From: Sandaracinaceae bacterium
Lineage (GTDB): Bacteria > Myxococcota_A > Polyangia > Polyangiales > Sandaracinaceae
Length of the DNA: 55,940 nucleotides
Direction of reading: 5' to 3'
Assembly (NCBI GenBank): GCA_040218145.1
Contig: JAVJQK010000132.1
Location: forward strand, 1 to 55,940
In this document: positions 10,980 to 19,518 of the stretch, piece by piece
How positions within the stretch are numbered: position 1 is the stretch's first letter
Layout: each line of letters begins with the position of its first letter
Position numbers and translations under genes: made by a program
The notes under the pieces: generated by a model
What the model was told of the DNA's origin: nothing
Database searches by the model: none
Seen by the model: the letters and a program-made list of their open reading frames with translations, nothing else

Positions 10980-12700
10980 GCGCCGAAGACCGCAGCTTCA
11001 TGAAGTCCCTGTTCCATGGGCTCATCGAGGAGAACCTCGTGTTCCCCTATCCCGAGATGCAGCCCGAGGAGAAGGAGAACGTCACCCTCATCCTGGACAA
11101 CATCCGGAAGTTCGCCGACAGCGAGGTGGACGCGGCCAAGATCGACCGCGAGCACCACATTCCGGACGAGCTGCTGTCGAAGATGAAGGAGCTGGGGCTC
11201 TTCGGCCTGACCATCGCCGAGGAGCACGGCGGCTTCGGGCTGAGCGCGACCGCGTACGCGCGCGTGATGCAGGAGATGGGCGCCATCGACGCCTCCCTCG
11301 CCGTCACGATGGGCGCGCACCAGTCCATCGGCCTCAAGGGCATCCTGCTCTTCGGCACGGACGCGCAGAAGGCGCAGTACCTCCCGTCGCTCGCCACGGG
11401 CGAGAAGGTGGCGGCGTTCGCGCTCACCGAGCCCGGCGCGGGCAGCGACGCGGCGTCGATCACCACCCGCGCGGAGCTGTCCGACGACGGCACGCACTAC
11501 CTCCTGAACGGCTCGAAGATCTGGATCACCAACGGGGCGTACGCGGACGTCTTCACCGTCTTCGCGCGCACCAGCGCCCCCGACCCCGGCGTGAAGCCGC
11601 GCATCACCGCGCTCATCGTCGATCGCACCGAGGGGCTCACGCACGGCCCCGCCGAGGACAAGCTCGGCATCCGCGGCTCGAGCACGACCGAGATCTTCTT
11701 CGACAACGTGAAGGTCCCCGTCGAGAACGTGCTCGGGGAGCCGGGGCGCGGCTTCAAGGTCGCGATGCAGGTGCTCAACAGCGGCCGGCTCGGGCTCGCG
11801 TCCGGCTGCGTGGGCGCCTCGAAGAAGCTCATCCAGATGAGCACCGAGCGCGTGCAGGAGCGAAAGGCCTTCGGCCGACCCATCGGCGAGTTCGGGATGA
11901 TCAAGGAGAAGATCGCCCGCATGACGGCCGAGACCTACGCGCTCGAGTCGATGACCTACCTGACCACGGGGCTCATCGACGAGGGCGTGCACGACTACTC
12001 GCTCGAGAGCGCGATCTGCAAGGTCTACGGCTCCGAGACGCTCTGGTACGTGGTCAACCAGACCCTCCAGATCGCGGCCGGCATCGGCTACATGGCCGAG
12101 TACCCGTACGAGCGCATGCTCCGCGACGCGCGCATCAACCTGATCTTCGAGGGCACCAACGAGATCCTGCGCGCGTTCATCGCGCTCAGCGGGATGCAGA
12201 GCCCGGGCAAGCAGCTCGCCGAGGTCGCCAAGGCGATGCGCGAGCCGATCAAGGGCTTCGGCATCCTGCAGGACTTCGCCATCCACAAGGCGCGGAGCCT
12301 CGTCCGCCGCGAGCGCCTCGAGCGCGTGCACCCCGCGCTCCGCGCCGAGGCGGTCTTCTTCGAGGAGGCGGCGGCCGAGCTGGCCCAGCGCTCCGAGCAG
12401 GTCCTGCGCAAGCACGGCCGCGACATCGCGGAGATGCAGTTCGTGCAGAAGCGCATCGCCGACGTCGCCATCGACCTCTACGCGCTGGCCTCGGTCCTGA
12501 GCCGGACCACGCGCGCCATCGAGCAGAAGGGAGAGTCGGGCGCCCAGCGGGAGCTCAACCTGACCAACGCCTTCGCGATCCTCGCCAAGGGCCGGCTCGA
12601 CGACCGCCTCGGCAACATGGAGCGCGACAGCGACGAGCTGCTCAAGGCGATCGCGGGGCAGACCTACGAAGACGGCGGCTATCCGTTCGACATCGTGTGA
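10976..12700 (+). CDS. Acyl-CoA dehydrogenase, VLCAD/ACAD9-like
   Basis: FAD-dependent acyl-CoA dehydrogenase of 574 residues, catalysing the first step of fatty-acid beta-oxidation. The N-terminal helical domain runs to about 150. The FAD-binding beta domain follows, with FALTEPGAGSDAASI and NGSKIWITNGAYADVF. The C-terminal helical domain contains RKAFGRPIGEFGMIKEKIA, and the catalytic base is expected in FEGTNEILR (Glu near 391). It is longer than short-chain enzymes (about 380 residues): an extra domain of about 160 residues follows, as in very-long-chain dehydrogenases. The start overlaps the upstream 7TM-HD gene by 4 bp. Long-chain specificity is inferred from length. Confidence 0.92.
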   Translation: MSAEDRSFMKSLFHGLIEENLVFPYPEMQPEEKENVTLILDNIRKFADSEVDAAKIDREHHIPDELLSKMKELGLFGLTIAEEHGGFGLSATAYARVMQEMGAIDASLAVTMGAHQSIGLKGILLFGTDAQKAQYLPSLATGEKVAAFALTEPGAGSDAASITTRAELSDDGTHYLLNGSKIWITNGAYADVFTVFARTSAPDPGVKPRITALIVDRTEGLTHGPAEDKLGIRGSSTTEIFFDNVKVPVENVLGEPGRGFKVAMQVLNSGRLGLASGCVGASKKLIQMSTERVQERKAFGRPIGEFGMIKEKIARMTAETYALESMTYLTTGLIDEGVHDYSLESAICKVYGSETLWYVVNQTLQIAAGIGYMAEYPYERMLRDARINLIFEGTNEILRAFIALSGMQSPGKQLAEVAKAMREPIKGFGILQDFAIHKARSLVRRERLERVHPALRAEAVFFEEAAAELAQRSEQVLRKHGRDIAEMQFVQKRIADVAIDLYALASVLSRTTRAIEQKGESGAQRELNLTNAFAILAKGRLDDRLGNMERDSDELLKAIAGQTYEDGGYPFDIV

Positions 12701-12701
12701 G

Positions 12702-12719
12702 GGCGCTCCGCTGAGCGCC
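12702..12719 (+). terminator. Perfect 7-bp hairpin after the acyl-CoA dehydrogenase gene
   Basis: GGCGCTC at 12702-12708 pairs with GAGCGCC at 12713-12719 around a CGCT loop, immediately after the stop codon. There is no U-tract, so it would be a 3'-end stabiliser or a weak terminator rather than a classical intrinsic one. Confidence 0.4.
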
Positions 12720-12758
12720 GGCCTTGCTCCGACGGGAGAGCGCGGCGAGACTCACGGG

Positions 12759-13685
12759 ATGCTTCGCTTCGCTCTGCTCCTCTGTGCGTGCCTCCTCGCT
12801 GCCTGTGCCGAAGGGGGCACCAACGGCGACGGTGGCGTCGACGCGAGCACGCCCCCGCCCGGTGACAGCGGCGTGCGCCGGGACTCCGGCCCCACCGGGT
12901 GCCCGAGCGGCCAGCACGACTGCGGCGGCGGCTGCATCGACGACCTCGACAACGAGCCGGCGAACGGCTGCCGCCTGGGCTGCGGCGAGGCTTGCCCGAC
13001 CCCGCCCGATGGCGAGGCCGCGTGCGCCGAAGACGGGACCTGCACCGTCGGCTGCACGCCGCCCTTCCGCCTCGTCGACGGCGAGTGCGTCTGCGAGGCG
13101 CGGACCTGCGAGGACATGGGGGTCATGTGCGGCGCGCCCGAGGACGGCTGCGGCATGACGCTCGACTGCGGCACCTGCATGGGCGAGGGGTCGTGCATCG
13201 ACGGCCTCTGCGCGTGTGCGCCCGACGCGGAGGAGACGAACGACTCGTCCACCACGGCCCCGATGATCGACAGCGCGCCCGACGAGAACACGTGGGAGCG
13301 GACCTACGACATGTGGAACCTCGACGAGGCCGACGACGAGGACTGGGTGCGCTTCGCGGTGGAGGACACCGGGCTCGACAACCCGAGCATCACCGTCACG
13401 CTCGACCAGATCCCGATGGGCTCCAACTATGACCTCGCGGCCTACTACGTCTGCGACAGCGGCGGCGAGAACAGCTCCTGCGGCGCCGGCATGCCCGACA
13501 ACATGATCGGCAACGGCTGCGCCTCGGCCAGCAGCGGCACCACCAGCGAGACGGTGCGCATCGACGCGGACTGCGACAGCGCCTTCAGCTCGAACGACAG
13601 CGGCTCGCTCTTCATCCGGGTCACGTCGTCCACGTGGGGCGGGAGCTGCGCCCCCTACCGGATCCGGATCCGGATCGAGTCCTGA
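12759..13685 (+). CDS. Cys-rich lipoprotein with a PPC-like C-terminal domain
   Basis: Predicted exported lipoprotein of 308 residues (MLRFALLLCACLLAAC, lipobox LAAC). A Gly/Asp/Ser/Pro linker leads to a Cys-rich region (about 45-155) with spaced pairs such as CGGGCIDD, CRLGCGEAC and CVCEARTCEDMGVMC. These suggest disulfide-bonded EGF-like or metal-binding repeats common in myxobacterial surface proteins. From about 180 a beta domain resembles bacterial pre-peptidase C-terminal domains (DEADDEDWVRFAVEDT, MGSNYDLAAYYVC). No catalytic motif is seen. It is convergent with the HD-GYP gene (3 bp apart). The function is unknown; surface localisation is inferred. Confidence 0.75.
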   Translation: MLRFALLLCACLLAACAEGGTNGDGGVDASTPPPGDSGVRRDSGPTGCPSGQHDCGGGCIDDLDNEPANGCRLGCGEACPTPPDGEAACAEDGTCTVGCTPPFRLVDGECVCEARTCEDMGVMCGAPEDGCGMTLDCGTCMGEGSCIDGLCACAPDAEETNDSSTTAPMIDSAPDENTWERTYDMWNLDEADDEDWVRFAVEDTGLDNPSITVTLDQIPMGSNYDLAAYYVCDSGGENSSCGAGMPDNMIGNGCASASSGTTSETVRIDADCDSAFSSNDSGSLFIRVTSSTWGGSCAPYRIRIRIES

Positions 13686-13688
13686 CGG

Positions 13689-15182
13689 CTACTCGGGGAT
13701 CGACTCGCCCCGCTCGGTGCGCTCTTCCCGGACGGCCTCGATGGCCTCGTGGAAGGGGTGCGCGCAGTCGGGATCGAACTGGGAGCCGCTGCAGCGGAGG
13801 ATCTCGTTGACCGCGACCTCGTGCGGCAGGGCCTTGCGGTAGGCGCGGTCGCTGGTCATCGCGTCGTAGGTGTCCGCGACGCTGATGATGCGCGCGATCA
13901 GCGGGATCTCCTGGGCCTTCATGCCGAGCGGGTAGCCGCGGCCGTCGAAGCGCTCGTGGTGAAGGTGCACCCCCGGGATCAGCGGGTGGAGGAAGGTGAT
14001 CGGCTCGAGGATGTCCTTGCCGTAGCCGGGGTGCTTCTTGAAGATCTCGTACTCTTCCTGGCTGAGCTTCCCCGGCTTGTTCAGGTTCATCACGCAGCCG
14101 ATCTTGCCGATGTCGTGCATCAGCGCCGCCTGGCGCACGATCTCGACCTCCTCCTCGCCGAGCCCGAGCTTGATGGCGAGGATCTGCGCGTAGGCCGCGA
14201 CGCGCTCGCTGTGGCCCGCCGTGTAGCGGTCCATCTTGTCGATGGCGCTCGCGAGCCCCTTGATCGTCTGCTGGAACGTCGCCTTGAGGTCCTCGTAGAG
14301 GCGCGCGTTCTCGATCGCCGCCGCGGCGCGGTTGCCGACCATGCGGAGCATCTTGCGCTGCCCCTCGTCGAACTTCTTGCCGCGCGTGTAGCTGACCACC
14401 GCGAGATAGCCGAGGGTGCGCTGGCGCATGCTCAGCGGCGTGGCGATCAGCGAGTGCGGGGTCAGGTCGTCCGGCACGTCCGCGAGGTACTTCTTGGTCT
14501 CCGTGCCGTGCACCCGCAGGGGGCGGTCCTGCACGAAGTACTCGCCCAGGGCGATGACGTCGAGCTGCCCCACGCCGGTGCGGGGGCGGAAGTCCGGGTG
14601 GAGCTCGCAGGCGCGCTCGTAGAAGCCGCCCTCCCCGTCCGCCAGGAGCACCATGACCTGGTCCGCGTCCACCTCGTGGATGGCGGAGTCGGTCACGGTG
14701 CGCATCACCTCGTCGAGCGAGAGGCTCGCCGCGATGGCCTCGCTCACCTTGTAGAGCGAGAGCGCCTCCTTGAGGCGGAGGTTCTCCGCCTGGAGCTTCC
14801 GCTTCTCGAGCCCGCGGCGGATGGTGTGCACGACCTCCTCCACCTTGAAGGGCTTGAGGATGTAGTCGTACGCGCCGCGCTTCATGGCGTCGATCGCGGT
14901 CTCGACCGTGCCGAAGCCGGTCATGATCACGGTCACGACGTTGGGCGCGTGCTTGCTGATCGCCGCGAGCAGCTCGAGCCCGCCCATGTTGGGCATCTTC
15001 AGATCGCTGAGGACGAGGTCGTAGTGGTGGCGCGACAGCTCCACCAGGGCCGCGCTCCCGTCCTCCGCGGTCCGGACGAAGAACCCCTCCATGGAGAGAA
15101 AGTCGGCGAGGATCTCGCGGATCACCTTCTCGTCGTCCACGACGAGGACCCGCGGCGCGTCTTCCTGGCTGTGGTATTCCAT
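13689..15182 (-). CDS. Response regulator with receiver, GAF and HD-GYP domains
   Basis: A 497-residue cytoplasmic protein. The receiver domain (about 10-125) has the acidic pair VVDDE and a phospho-acceptor D60 in LVLSDLKMP. A GAF domain occupies about 155-315. An HD-GYP domain follows, with HDIGKIG, HPGYGKDIL, HHERFDGRGYP and SVADTYDAMTSDR. HD-GYP proteins hydrolyse cyclic di-GMP. All expected metal-binding residues appear present, so activity is likely. I preferred the ATG at 15182 over a GTG at 15224 because receiver homology begins just after it; neither has a clear ribosome site. No cognate kinase is adjacent. It is divergent from the CPBP protease gene. Confidence 0.93.
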   Translation of the reverse strand: MEYHSQEDAPRVLVVDDEKVIREILADFLSMEGFFVRTAEDGSAALVELSRHHYDLVLSDLKMPNMGGLELLAAISKHAPNVVTVIMTGFGTVETAIDAMKRGAYDYILKPFKVEEVVHTIRRGLEKRKLQAENLRLKEALSLYKVSEAIAASLSLDEVMRTVTDSAIHEVDADQVMVLLADGEGGFYERACELHPDFRPRTGVGQLDVIALGEYFVQDRPLRVHGTETKKYLADVPDDLTPHSLIATPLSMRQRTLGYLAVVSYTRGKKFDEGQRKMLRMVGNRAAAAIENARLYEDLKATFQQTIKGLASAIDKMDRYTAGHSERVAAYAQILAIKLGLGEEEVEIVRQAALMHDIGKIGCVMNLNKPGKLSQEEYEIFKKHPGYGKDILEPITFLHPLIPGVHLHHERFDGRGYPLGMKAQEIPLIARIISVADTYDAMTSDRAYRKALPHEVAVNEILRCSGSQFDPDCAHPFHEAIEAVREERTERGESIPE

Positions 15183-15298
15183 CGGCGGGTTTCGACGGCG
15201 ACCGGTCGTGGGCTCCCCTGGCACGAAGCCGGGGTACGGTGCCGTTGGAGGGACGGCCGTTGAGGGCGACCTTGGCGCGTTTGTAACATCAAATCCCC

Positions 15299-15919
15299 GT
15301 GAGTCGACGACGTATCCTTCTCAGCACGGTCGCGGTCTACGCCACCCTGACCGTGATCGGCGTCGGGTGGGCGGCGTTCCGCGGCCGCCCGCAGGTCCTC
15401 CTCTACCCGGAGCCCTGGATCGCGCTCGATGCCCCGTGGCGACATCTGGCCTCGCTCGCGGGCGGCGCGCTGGTCGCGGGGATCACGCTCGGCCTGACCC
15501 GGCTGTGGGTGCGGCGCTTCCGCTGGGCGCGCCGCCTCCACGTGTCCTTCCGGGAGGTGCTCGGCGCGCTCGACCGGCGGACGGTCCTGGGGGTCGCCCT
15601 GGCGAGCGGGATCGGCGAGGAGGTCTTCTTCCGCGGCGCCCTGCAGCCCAGCCTCGGCTACGTGCTGACGGCGATCCTCTTCGGCGTGGTGCACGTGGCG
15701 CCTCGCAAAGATCTGTGGCCGTGGACGCTCTGGGCGCTGGTCATGGGCTTCGTGCTCGGGGGGCTGCACGCGGCGACCGGCTCGCTGCTCGGCCCCATCG
15801 TCGCGCACGTGTGGATCAACTACGCCAACCTCGGCTTCATCGTCGATCACGATCCCCGCGCCCCGCGCCCCGATCCGAGCGCCGCGCCGCGCCTGGTGCA
15901 CCGCCGCGAGCGGCGCTGA
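15299..15919 (+). CDS. CPBP (Abi/CAAX-like) intramembrane protease
   Basis: A 206-residue polytopic membrane protein of the CPBP family, glutamate-type intramembrane endopeptidases related to Rce1. Catalytic motifs are complete. GEEVFFRG has E107, E108 and R112 (EExxxR). FGVVH supplies H132. HVWIN supplies H170 and N174. Hydrophobic helices cover about 8-27, 50-70, 95-115 and 120-175. It has a GTG start. In bacteria these proteins often process peptides or protect against them; nothing here shows the substrate. It is convergent with the zincin lipoprotein gene (5 bp gap). Confidence 0.9.
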   Translation: MSRRRILLSTVAVYATLTVIGVGWAAFRGRPQVLLYPEPWIALDAPWRHLASLAGGALVAGITLGLTRLWVRRFRWARRLHVSFREVLGALDRRTVLGVALASGIGEEVFFRGALQPSLGYVLTAILFGVVHVAPRKDLWPWTLWALVMGFVLGGLHAATGSLLGPIVAHVWINYANLGFIVDHDPRAPRPDPSAAPRLVHRRERR

Positions 15920-15924
15920 TCGGA

Positions 15925-17529
15925 TCAGGGTCGAATCGGCGGCCCGCCCAGGGTCTCGAAGAGGACCTCGAGGCGATAGCGCGCCCGGTTGCCGCGCCCG
16001 CCCCCGTCCCGGACCCGCAGCACGTAGGCCCCCGGCTGGACCAGATGCGCGAGGGACTCGCGGGGCTGGGTCTGGCTGGACTCGGCCAGGCTCTCGGCGT
16101 CGCGATCCAGCAGCTGCATGTCGACGTCGGTGCGATCGCTGGGTCCGCCGCTGCCCTCGATGGTGAGGCGCGCGACGATCATGCCCGGCTCCTCGACCGT
16201 CACGAGGTAGCTGTGGACGGCGTCGAAGCCGGTCAGGCCGATGTTTCGCCCGCCCGATGGCGCGGGCTGCGAGAGGCCGTCGATGGTGTCCTCGACGGGC
16301 GCGCCGAGCGCGATCGGCCGCGGCCACGGCAGGGGGCCTTCCGGGAGGAGCTCGTCCACCGGCTCGTTCGTGCGGGACAGCATGGCTGCCAGCGCCTCGC
16401 GCTCGACGAGGCCCGCCTCGCGCACGAGGTGGCGCAGGAAGCTCGGCAGCGACGGGAAGACCCCCGGCTCGCGCGCGTGCGCCATCATCGCGCGGAGGAT
16501 CGCGGCGGGACCGAGCGCGATGCCGTCCTGGTCCGTGTCGGGCAGCGCGTCCGGCGAGGCGCCCTCGCCGTCCGAGAGATCCCAGAGGATCTTCGCCACG
16601 CTCATCTCCGAGCCGTAGCCGGCCACCGGGTCCTCGTCCGACTCCATCTCCTCGTCGACGCGCAGCCGGCCCCACGGCTCGACGCCGATGGTGTCCTGAT
16701 AGAGCGGCGCCCCCAGGACGGCGAGCGCGAACCACGTCGCCCGGCCCTCCTCCCAGGCGAGCCCGGGATCGATCCGGAACCCGCGCGGGTGCGTGCCCCC
16801 CGTGGACGAGTCGCTGGTGAGGCGGTCCATCACGAAGTGCCCCAGCTCGTGCAGGATGATCGCCTCGTCGTGCTCGTCGGTGTCCGAGATCGACGCCTGC
16901 CCCGGATCCCCGCCCAGCAGCTCCAGCGCGTAGCGCCCGGACCCCGCGGGGCGCTCGCCCCGGTAGAAGCTCCACTCCCGCGTGCCGCCGCGGACCCAGT
17001 AGGCGTAGACCGGAGGGAGGGTGACGTCGGTCCATCGCTTCACCGCGTCGAGGCCGCGCACCAGCGTGTCGACGACGTGGAACGCGCCCGCCTCTCCGTC
17101 GCGGTCCCGCGCGTGGATCGCCAGCTGGCCGTCCTCCCTCGGAGCCGCGTCGAGCGCGGTGTCGAGCGCGTGGGTCTCCCCCCCGTTCGGGTCCCGCGCG
17201 ATGGCCGCGTCGTGTCCGCGCACCCTCACCCGCGCGAAGACCCGCAGCGTGTGGGCGCTCGGCGGCGCTCCCAGGTCGAACCGTCCGTCCTCGTCGGTCC
17301 GCCCCTCCGCGAGCGTCGCGCCGGATCGATCCAGGATGGCCACGTCGACGTGACGGGCCGGGCGCACCTCGATCGCCTCGGAGGCGCCGCGCGGGGTCGG
17401 GTGGCGCGCGTCGTAGGTGACCCGGCCCGCGTACCGACCTCCCGGCCCGCCCTCCTCTGCCCCGCGCGGGGGCCCACCGCAGGCCAGGAGCAGCGAGAGG
17501 CAGACCGGAGCGAGGAGGAGCGCGCGCAT
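15925..17529 (-). CDS. Zinc metalloprotease-like (HExxH) lipoprotein
   Basis: Predicted exported lipoprotein of 534 residues (MRALLLAPVCLSLLLAC, lipobox with Cys17). Residues of about 35-150 look like a carboxypeptidase-regulatory-like beta domain (RTDEDGRFDLGAPPSAHTL). The central domain has a zinc site HELGHFV near 226 and a downstream AWEEGRATWF near 260, a HExxH plus distant Glu arrangement of gluzincin type. The C-terminal part (about 420-534) is beta-rich, with TGFDAVHSYLVTVEEPGMIV and PGAYVLRVRDGGG, like a pre-peptidase C-terminal domain. No propeptide is evident. The gene lies 3 bp after the deoxynucleoside kinase gene on the same strand. Substrate unknown. Confidence 0.75.
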   Translation of the reverse strand: MRALLLAPVCLSLLLACGGPPRGAEEGGPGGRYAGRVTYDARHPTPRGASEAIEVRPARHVDVAILDRSGATLAEGRTDEDGRFDLGAPPSAHTLRVFARVRVRGHDAAIARDPNGGETHALDTALDAAPREDGQLAIHARDRDGEAGAFHVVDTLVRGLDAVKRWTDVTLPPVYAYWVRGGTREWSFYRGERPAGSGRYALELLGGDPGQASISDTDEHDEAIILHELGHFVMDRLTSDSSTGGTHPRGFRIDPGLAWEEGRATWFALAVLGAPLYQDTIGVEPWGRLRVDEEMESDEDPVAGYGSEMSVAKILWDLSDGEGASPDALPDTDQDGIALGPAAILRAMMAHAREPGVFPSLPSFLRHLVREAGLVEREALAAMLSRTNEPVDELLPEGPLPWPRPIALGAPVEDTIDGLSQPAPSGGRNIGLTGFDAVHSYLVTVEEPGMIVARLTIEGSGGPSDRTDVDMQLLDRDAESLAESSQTQPRESLAHLVQPGAYVLRVRDGGGRGNRARYRLEVLFETLGGPPIRP

Positions 17530-17532
17530 CGT

Positions 17533-18171
17533 TCAGCCGAAGGGTAGCGGCCGCTGGGGCAGCGCCTCCACGATCCGCCCGACCAGCGTCTCGAGGTCCG
17601 CCTCGCTGTTGAGGAAGTCGTGCTCCTCGGCGCGCACGAGGAGCTTGGGGCCCCGGGCGTACGCCTCGAACCACGCGTCGTAGCGCGCGCCCAGATCGGC
17701 CAGATAGTCGGCCGGGATGGTCGCCTCGTAGTCCCGCCCGCGCCGCGCGATCAACCGGCGACAGCTCTCCGGCGACCGACGCAGGTAGACGAGCAGATCC
17801 GGCGCGTCGAGGCCCCCCAGGAGCTGCTCCGCGATCAGCGCATAGGTCTCCCAGTCGCGCGCATCCATGTCGCCCCGCTGGTGCAGGTTCTTCGCGAAGA
17901 TCTCCGCGTCCTCGTAGCAGGTGCGATCCTGGATCGTGCTGACCCCGCGCTCGACGTGATCGCGCGTCTGCGCCACGCGCACGCCCAGGAAGCGCAGCTG
18001 CAGCGCCATCGCCCAGCGCCGCATGTCGCCGTAGAAGTCGGCGAGGTAGGGGTTGTCCGCGGTGTCCTCGTACAAGCCGCTCATCTCGAGCCGCTCGACG
18101 AGCCGTCGGGTGAGAGTGGTCTTGCCCGAGCCGATGTTGCCCGCGACCGCCAGGAACACGCGTCCCGTCAC
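17533..18171 (-). CDS. Deoxynucleoside kinase (deoxyadenosine/deoxyguanosine kinase-like)
   Basis: Salvage kinase of about 212 residues that phosphorylates deoxynucleosides to monophosphates. The P-loop is VAGNIGSGKTTL near residues 9-20. The catalytic/substrate box is QDRTCYEDAEIFAKNLH, matching the (D/E)R(S/T) motif of the bacterial dAK/dGK group. The lid is RRSPESCRRLIARRGRDYE. Two GTG starts are possible, 18171 or 18222. I chose 18171 because family members begin a few residues before the P-loop; the upstream 17 codons have no family resemblance. Base specificity cannot be read from the sequence. Confidence 0.87.
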   Translation of the reverse strand: MTGRVFLAVAGNIGSGKTTLTRRLVERLEMSGLYEDTADNPYLADFYGDMRRWAMALQLRFLGVRVAQTRDHVERGVSTIQDRTCYEDAEIFAKNLHQRGDMDARDWETYALIAEQLLGGLDAPDLLVYLRRSPESCRRLIARRGRDYEATIPADYLADLGARYDAWFEAYARGPKLLVRAEEHDFLNSEADLETLVGRIVEALPQRPLPFG

Positions 18172-18307
18172 GATCGCGGACCGTAACACGGAGGGGTGCA
18201 CGAGACCTGCACAACCCGACACGACTCAAAGATGCGAGATCACGCCGGATTTCGGAAAACTTCGTCTAGCCACTCGTAATTTCGCGCGTTTGCGGGTCAA
18301 CTGAGCG

Positions 18308-18336
18308 TTGACGGATCGGGCGTCACTTTCTAGCCT
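18308..18336 (+). promoter_or_regulatory. Sigma70-type promoter for the FHA-GGDEF gene
   Basis: TTGACG at 18308-18313, a 17-bp spacer and TAGCCT at 18331-18336, ending 26 bp before the GTG start. It is the best promoter match in the 191-bp gap between the divergent kinase and cyclase genes; the gap is visibly less GC-rich than the flanking genes. Confidence 0.55.
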
Positions 18337-18362
18337 CTAGGTGCGACCGGGGTACAGCCCAC

Positions 18363-19247
18363 GTGCAAGACTCCGACATCAAAACGCGCGTAACCCCTCT
18401 GGAAGAGCTTCGGCCCCAGAGGAGCGGACAGGATTGCCTGGTCGTCATCTACTCGAACGACCAGCGGCAGTTCGGCAAGCGCTACGTGCTCGGAGACGAG
18501 CCCCTGACGGTCGGGCGCGGCCAGGAGAACCGCCTCGTGCTCGACAACGACAGCGTGTCGCGCCGTCACTGCCGGGTCGAGAAGCGCAACTCCGCCTGGT
18601 ACGTCGTCGACCTCGACTCGACGAACGGCACCTACGTCAACGACGAGCAGGTGACCGAGTACCCCCTGCGCCGGGCCGACCAGGTCAAGATCGGCGACAC
18701 GATCGTGAAGTTCCTCTCCGGTACGGACCTCGAGGCCCAGTACCACGAGACGATCTACAACATGACGATCGTCGACGGGCTCACGCAGATCCACAACAAG
18801 CGGTATCTGATGGAGACGCTCGAGCGCGAGATCCCGCGCGCCCGCCGCCACCAGCGCCCGCTCTCGGTGGTCATGTTCGACATCGACCACTTCAAGCACA
18901 TCAACGACAACTACGGCCACCTGGCCGGTGACTACGTGCTCAAGGAGCTGGCGAGCCTGGTGAAGAGCCGCCTGCGCCCGGACGACGTGCTCGGTCGCTA
19001 CGGCGGCGAGGAGTTCGCGGCCGCGTTGCCCGAGACCTCGCTCGCGGGCGGCGCCTCGATCGCCGAGGACCTCCGCCGCCGGATCGAGGAGCGCGCGTTC
19101 GTGTTCGAGGGTGAGACCATCCCCGTGACCGTCAGCCTCGGCTGCGCGGAGCTGACGGGCGAGATGGACGTGCTCGGCCTCATCAAGGCCGCCGACGAGA
19201 AGCTCTACGAAGCGAAGCGCGGCGGCCGCAACCGCGTCGCCTGCTGA
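18363..19247 (+). CDS. FHA-GGDEF diguanylate cyclase
   Basis: A 294-residue cytoplasmic protein that should make cyclic di-GMP from two GTP. An N-terminal forkhead-associated domain (about 35-115) has GRGQENRLVLDNDSVSRRHC and DLDSTNGTYVND, the phosphothreonine-binding core. The GGDEF domain (about 135-294) has MFDIDHFKHINDNYGHLAGD and an intact active site GGEEF near 213-217. The inhibitory I-site RxxD (RPDD) lies five residues upstream, so product inhibition is expected. The start is GTG. The FHA domain suggests control by a Ser/Thr kinase; a PP2C phosphatase gene lies next, on the same strand. Confidence 0.93.
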   Translation: MQDSDIKTRVTPLEELRPQRSGQDCLVVIYSNDQRQFGKRYVLGDEPLTVGRGQENRLVLDNDSVSRRHCRVEKRNSAWYVVDLDSTNGTYVNDEQVTEYPLRRADQVKIGDTIVKFLSGTDLEAQYHETIYNMTIVDGLTQIHNKRYLMETLEREIPRARRHQRPLSVVMFDIDHFKHINDNYGHLAGDYVLKELASLVKSRLRPDDVLGRYGGEEFAAALPETSLAGGASIAEDLRRRIEERAFVFEGETIPVTVSLGCAELTGEMDVLGLIKAADEKLYEAKRGGRNRVAC

Positions 19248-19262
19248 GCGCTCCCGGACGAA

Positions 19263-19296
19263 CGAGACAGGGTGGCTCACGAGACAGAGTGGCTCG
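19263..19296. repeat. 17-bp tandem direct repeat downstream of the cyclase gene
   Basis: CGAGACAGGGTGGCTCA at 19263-19279 is followed directly by a copy at 19280-19296 differing at two positions. It sits in the 271-bp gap before the PP2C gene. Role unknown. Confidence 0.6.
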
Positions 19297-19422
19297 CGAC
19301 CGGCTGCCGCGGGGTGGCTCCTTGCCCCGCCGGAGGTGAAAGGTCGGGTTTGCACTCCTGAAACCTCGCCTGCCCCCTCGACACCGGGCGAGATCGAGGG
19401 GATCTTCGTCATGATCTCGAAG

Positions 19423-19437
19423 GTTTGCGACGCAAAC
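19423..19437. promoter_or_regulatory. Operator-like perfect palindrome upstream of the PP2C gene
   Basis: GTTTGCG (19423-19429), one central A, and CGCAAAC (19431-19437) form a perfect inverted repeat 82 bp before the chosen ATG. The dyad size suits a dimeric repressor. I see no confident -35/-10 pair near it. Confidence 0.35.
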
Positions 19438-19518
19438 GGAGACTTCGCGACGACTCTCGCACCCTCCGCTTCGCAGGCCCCGGAATGTGGCACGCGGATC
19501 GCAGACGATGCGGGAGAC

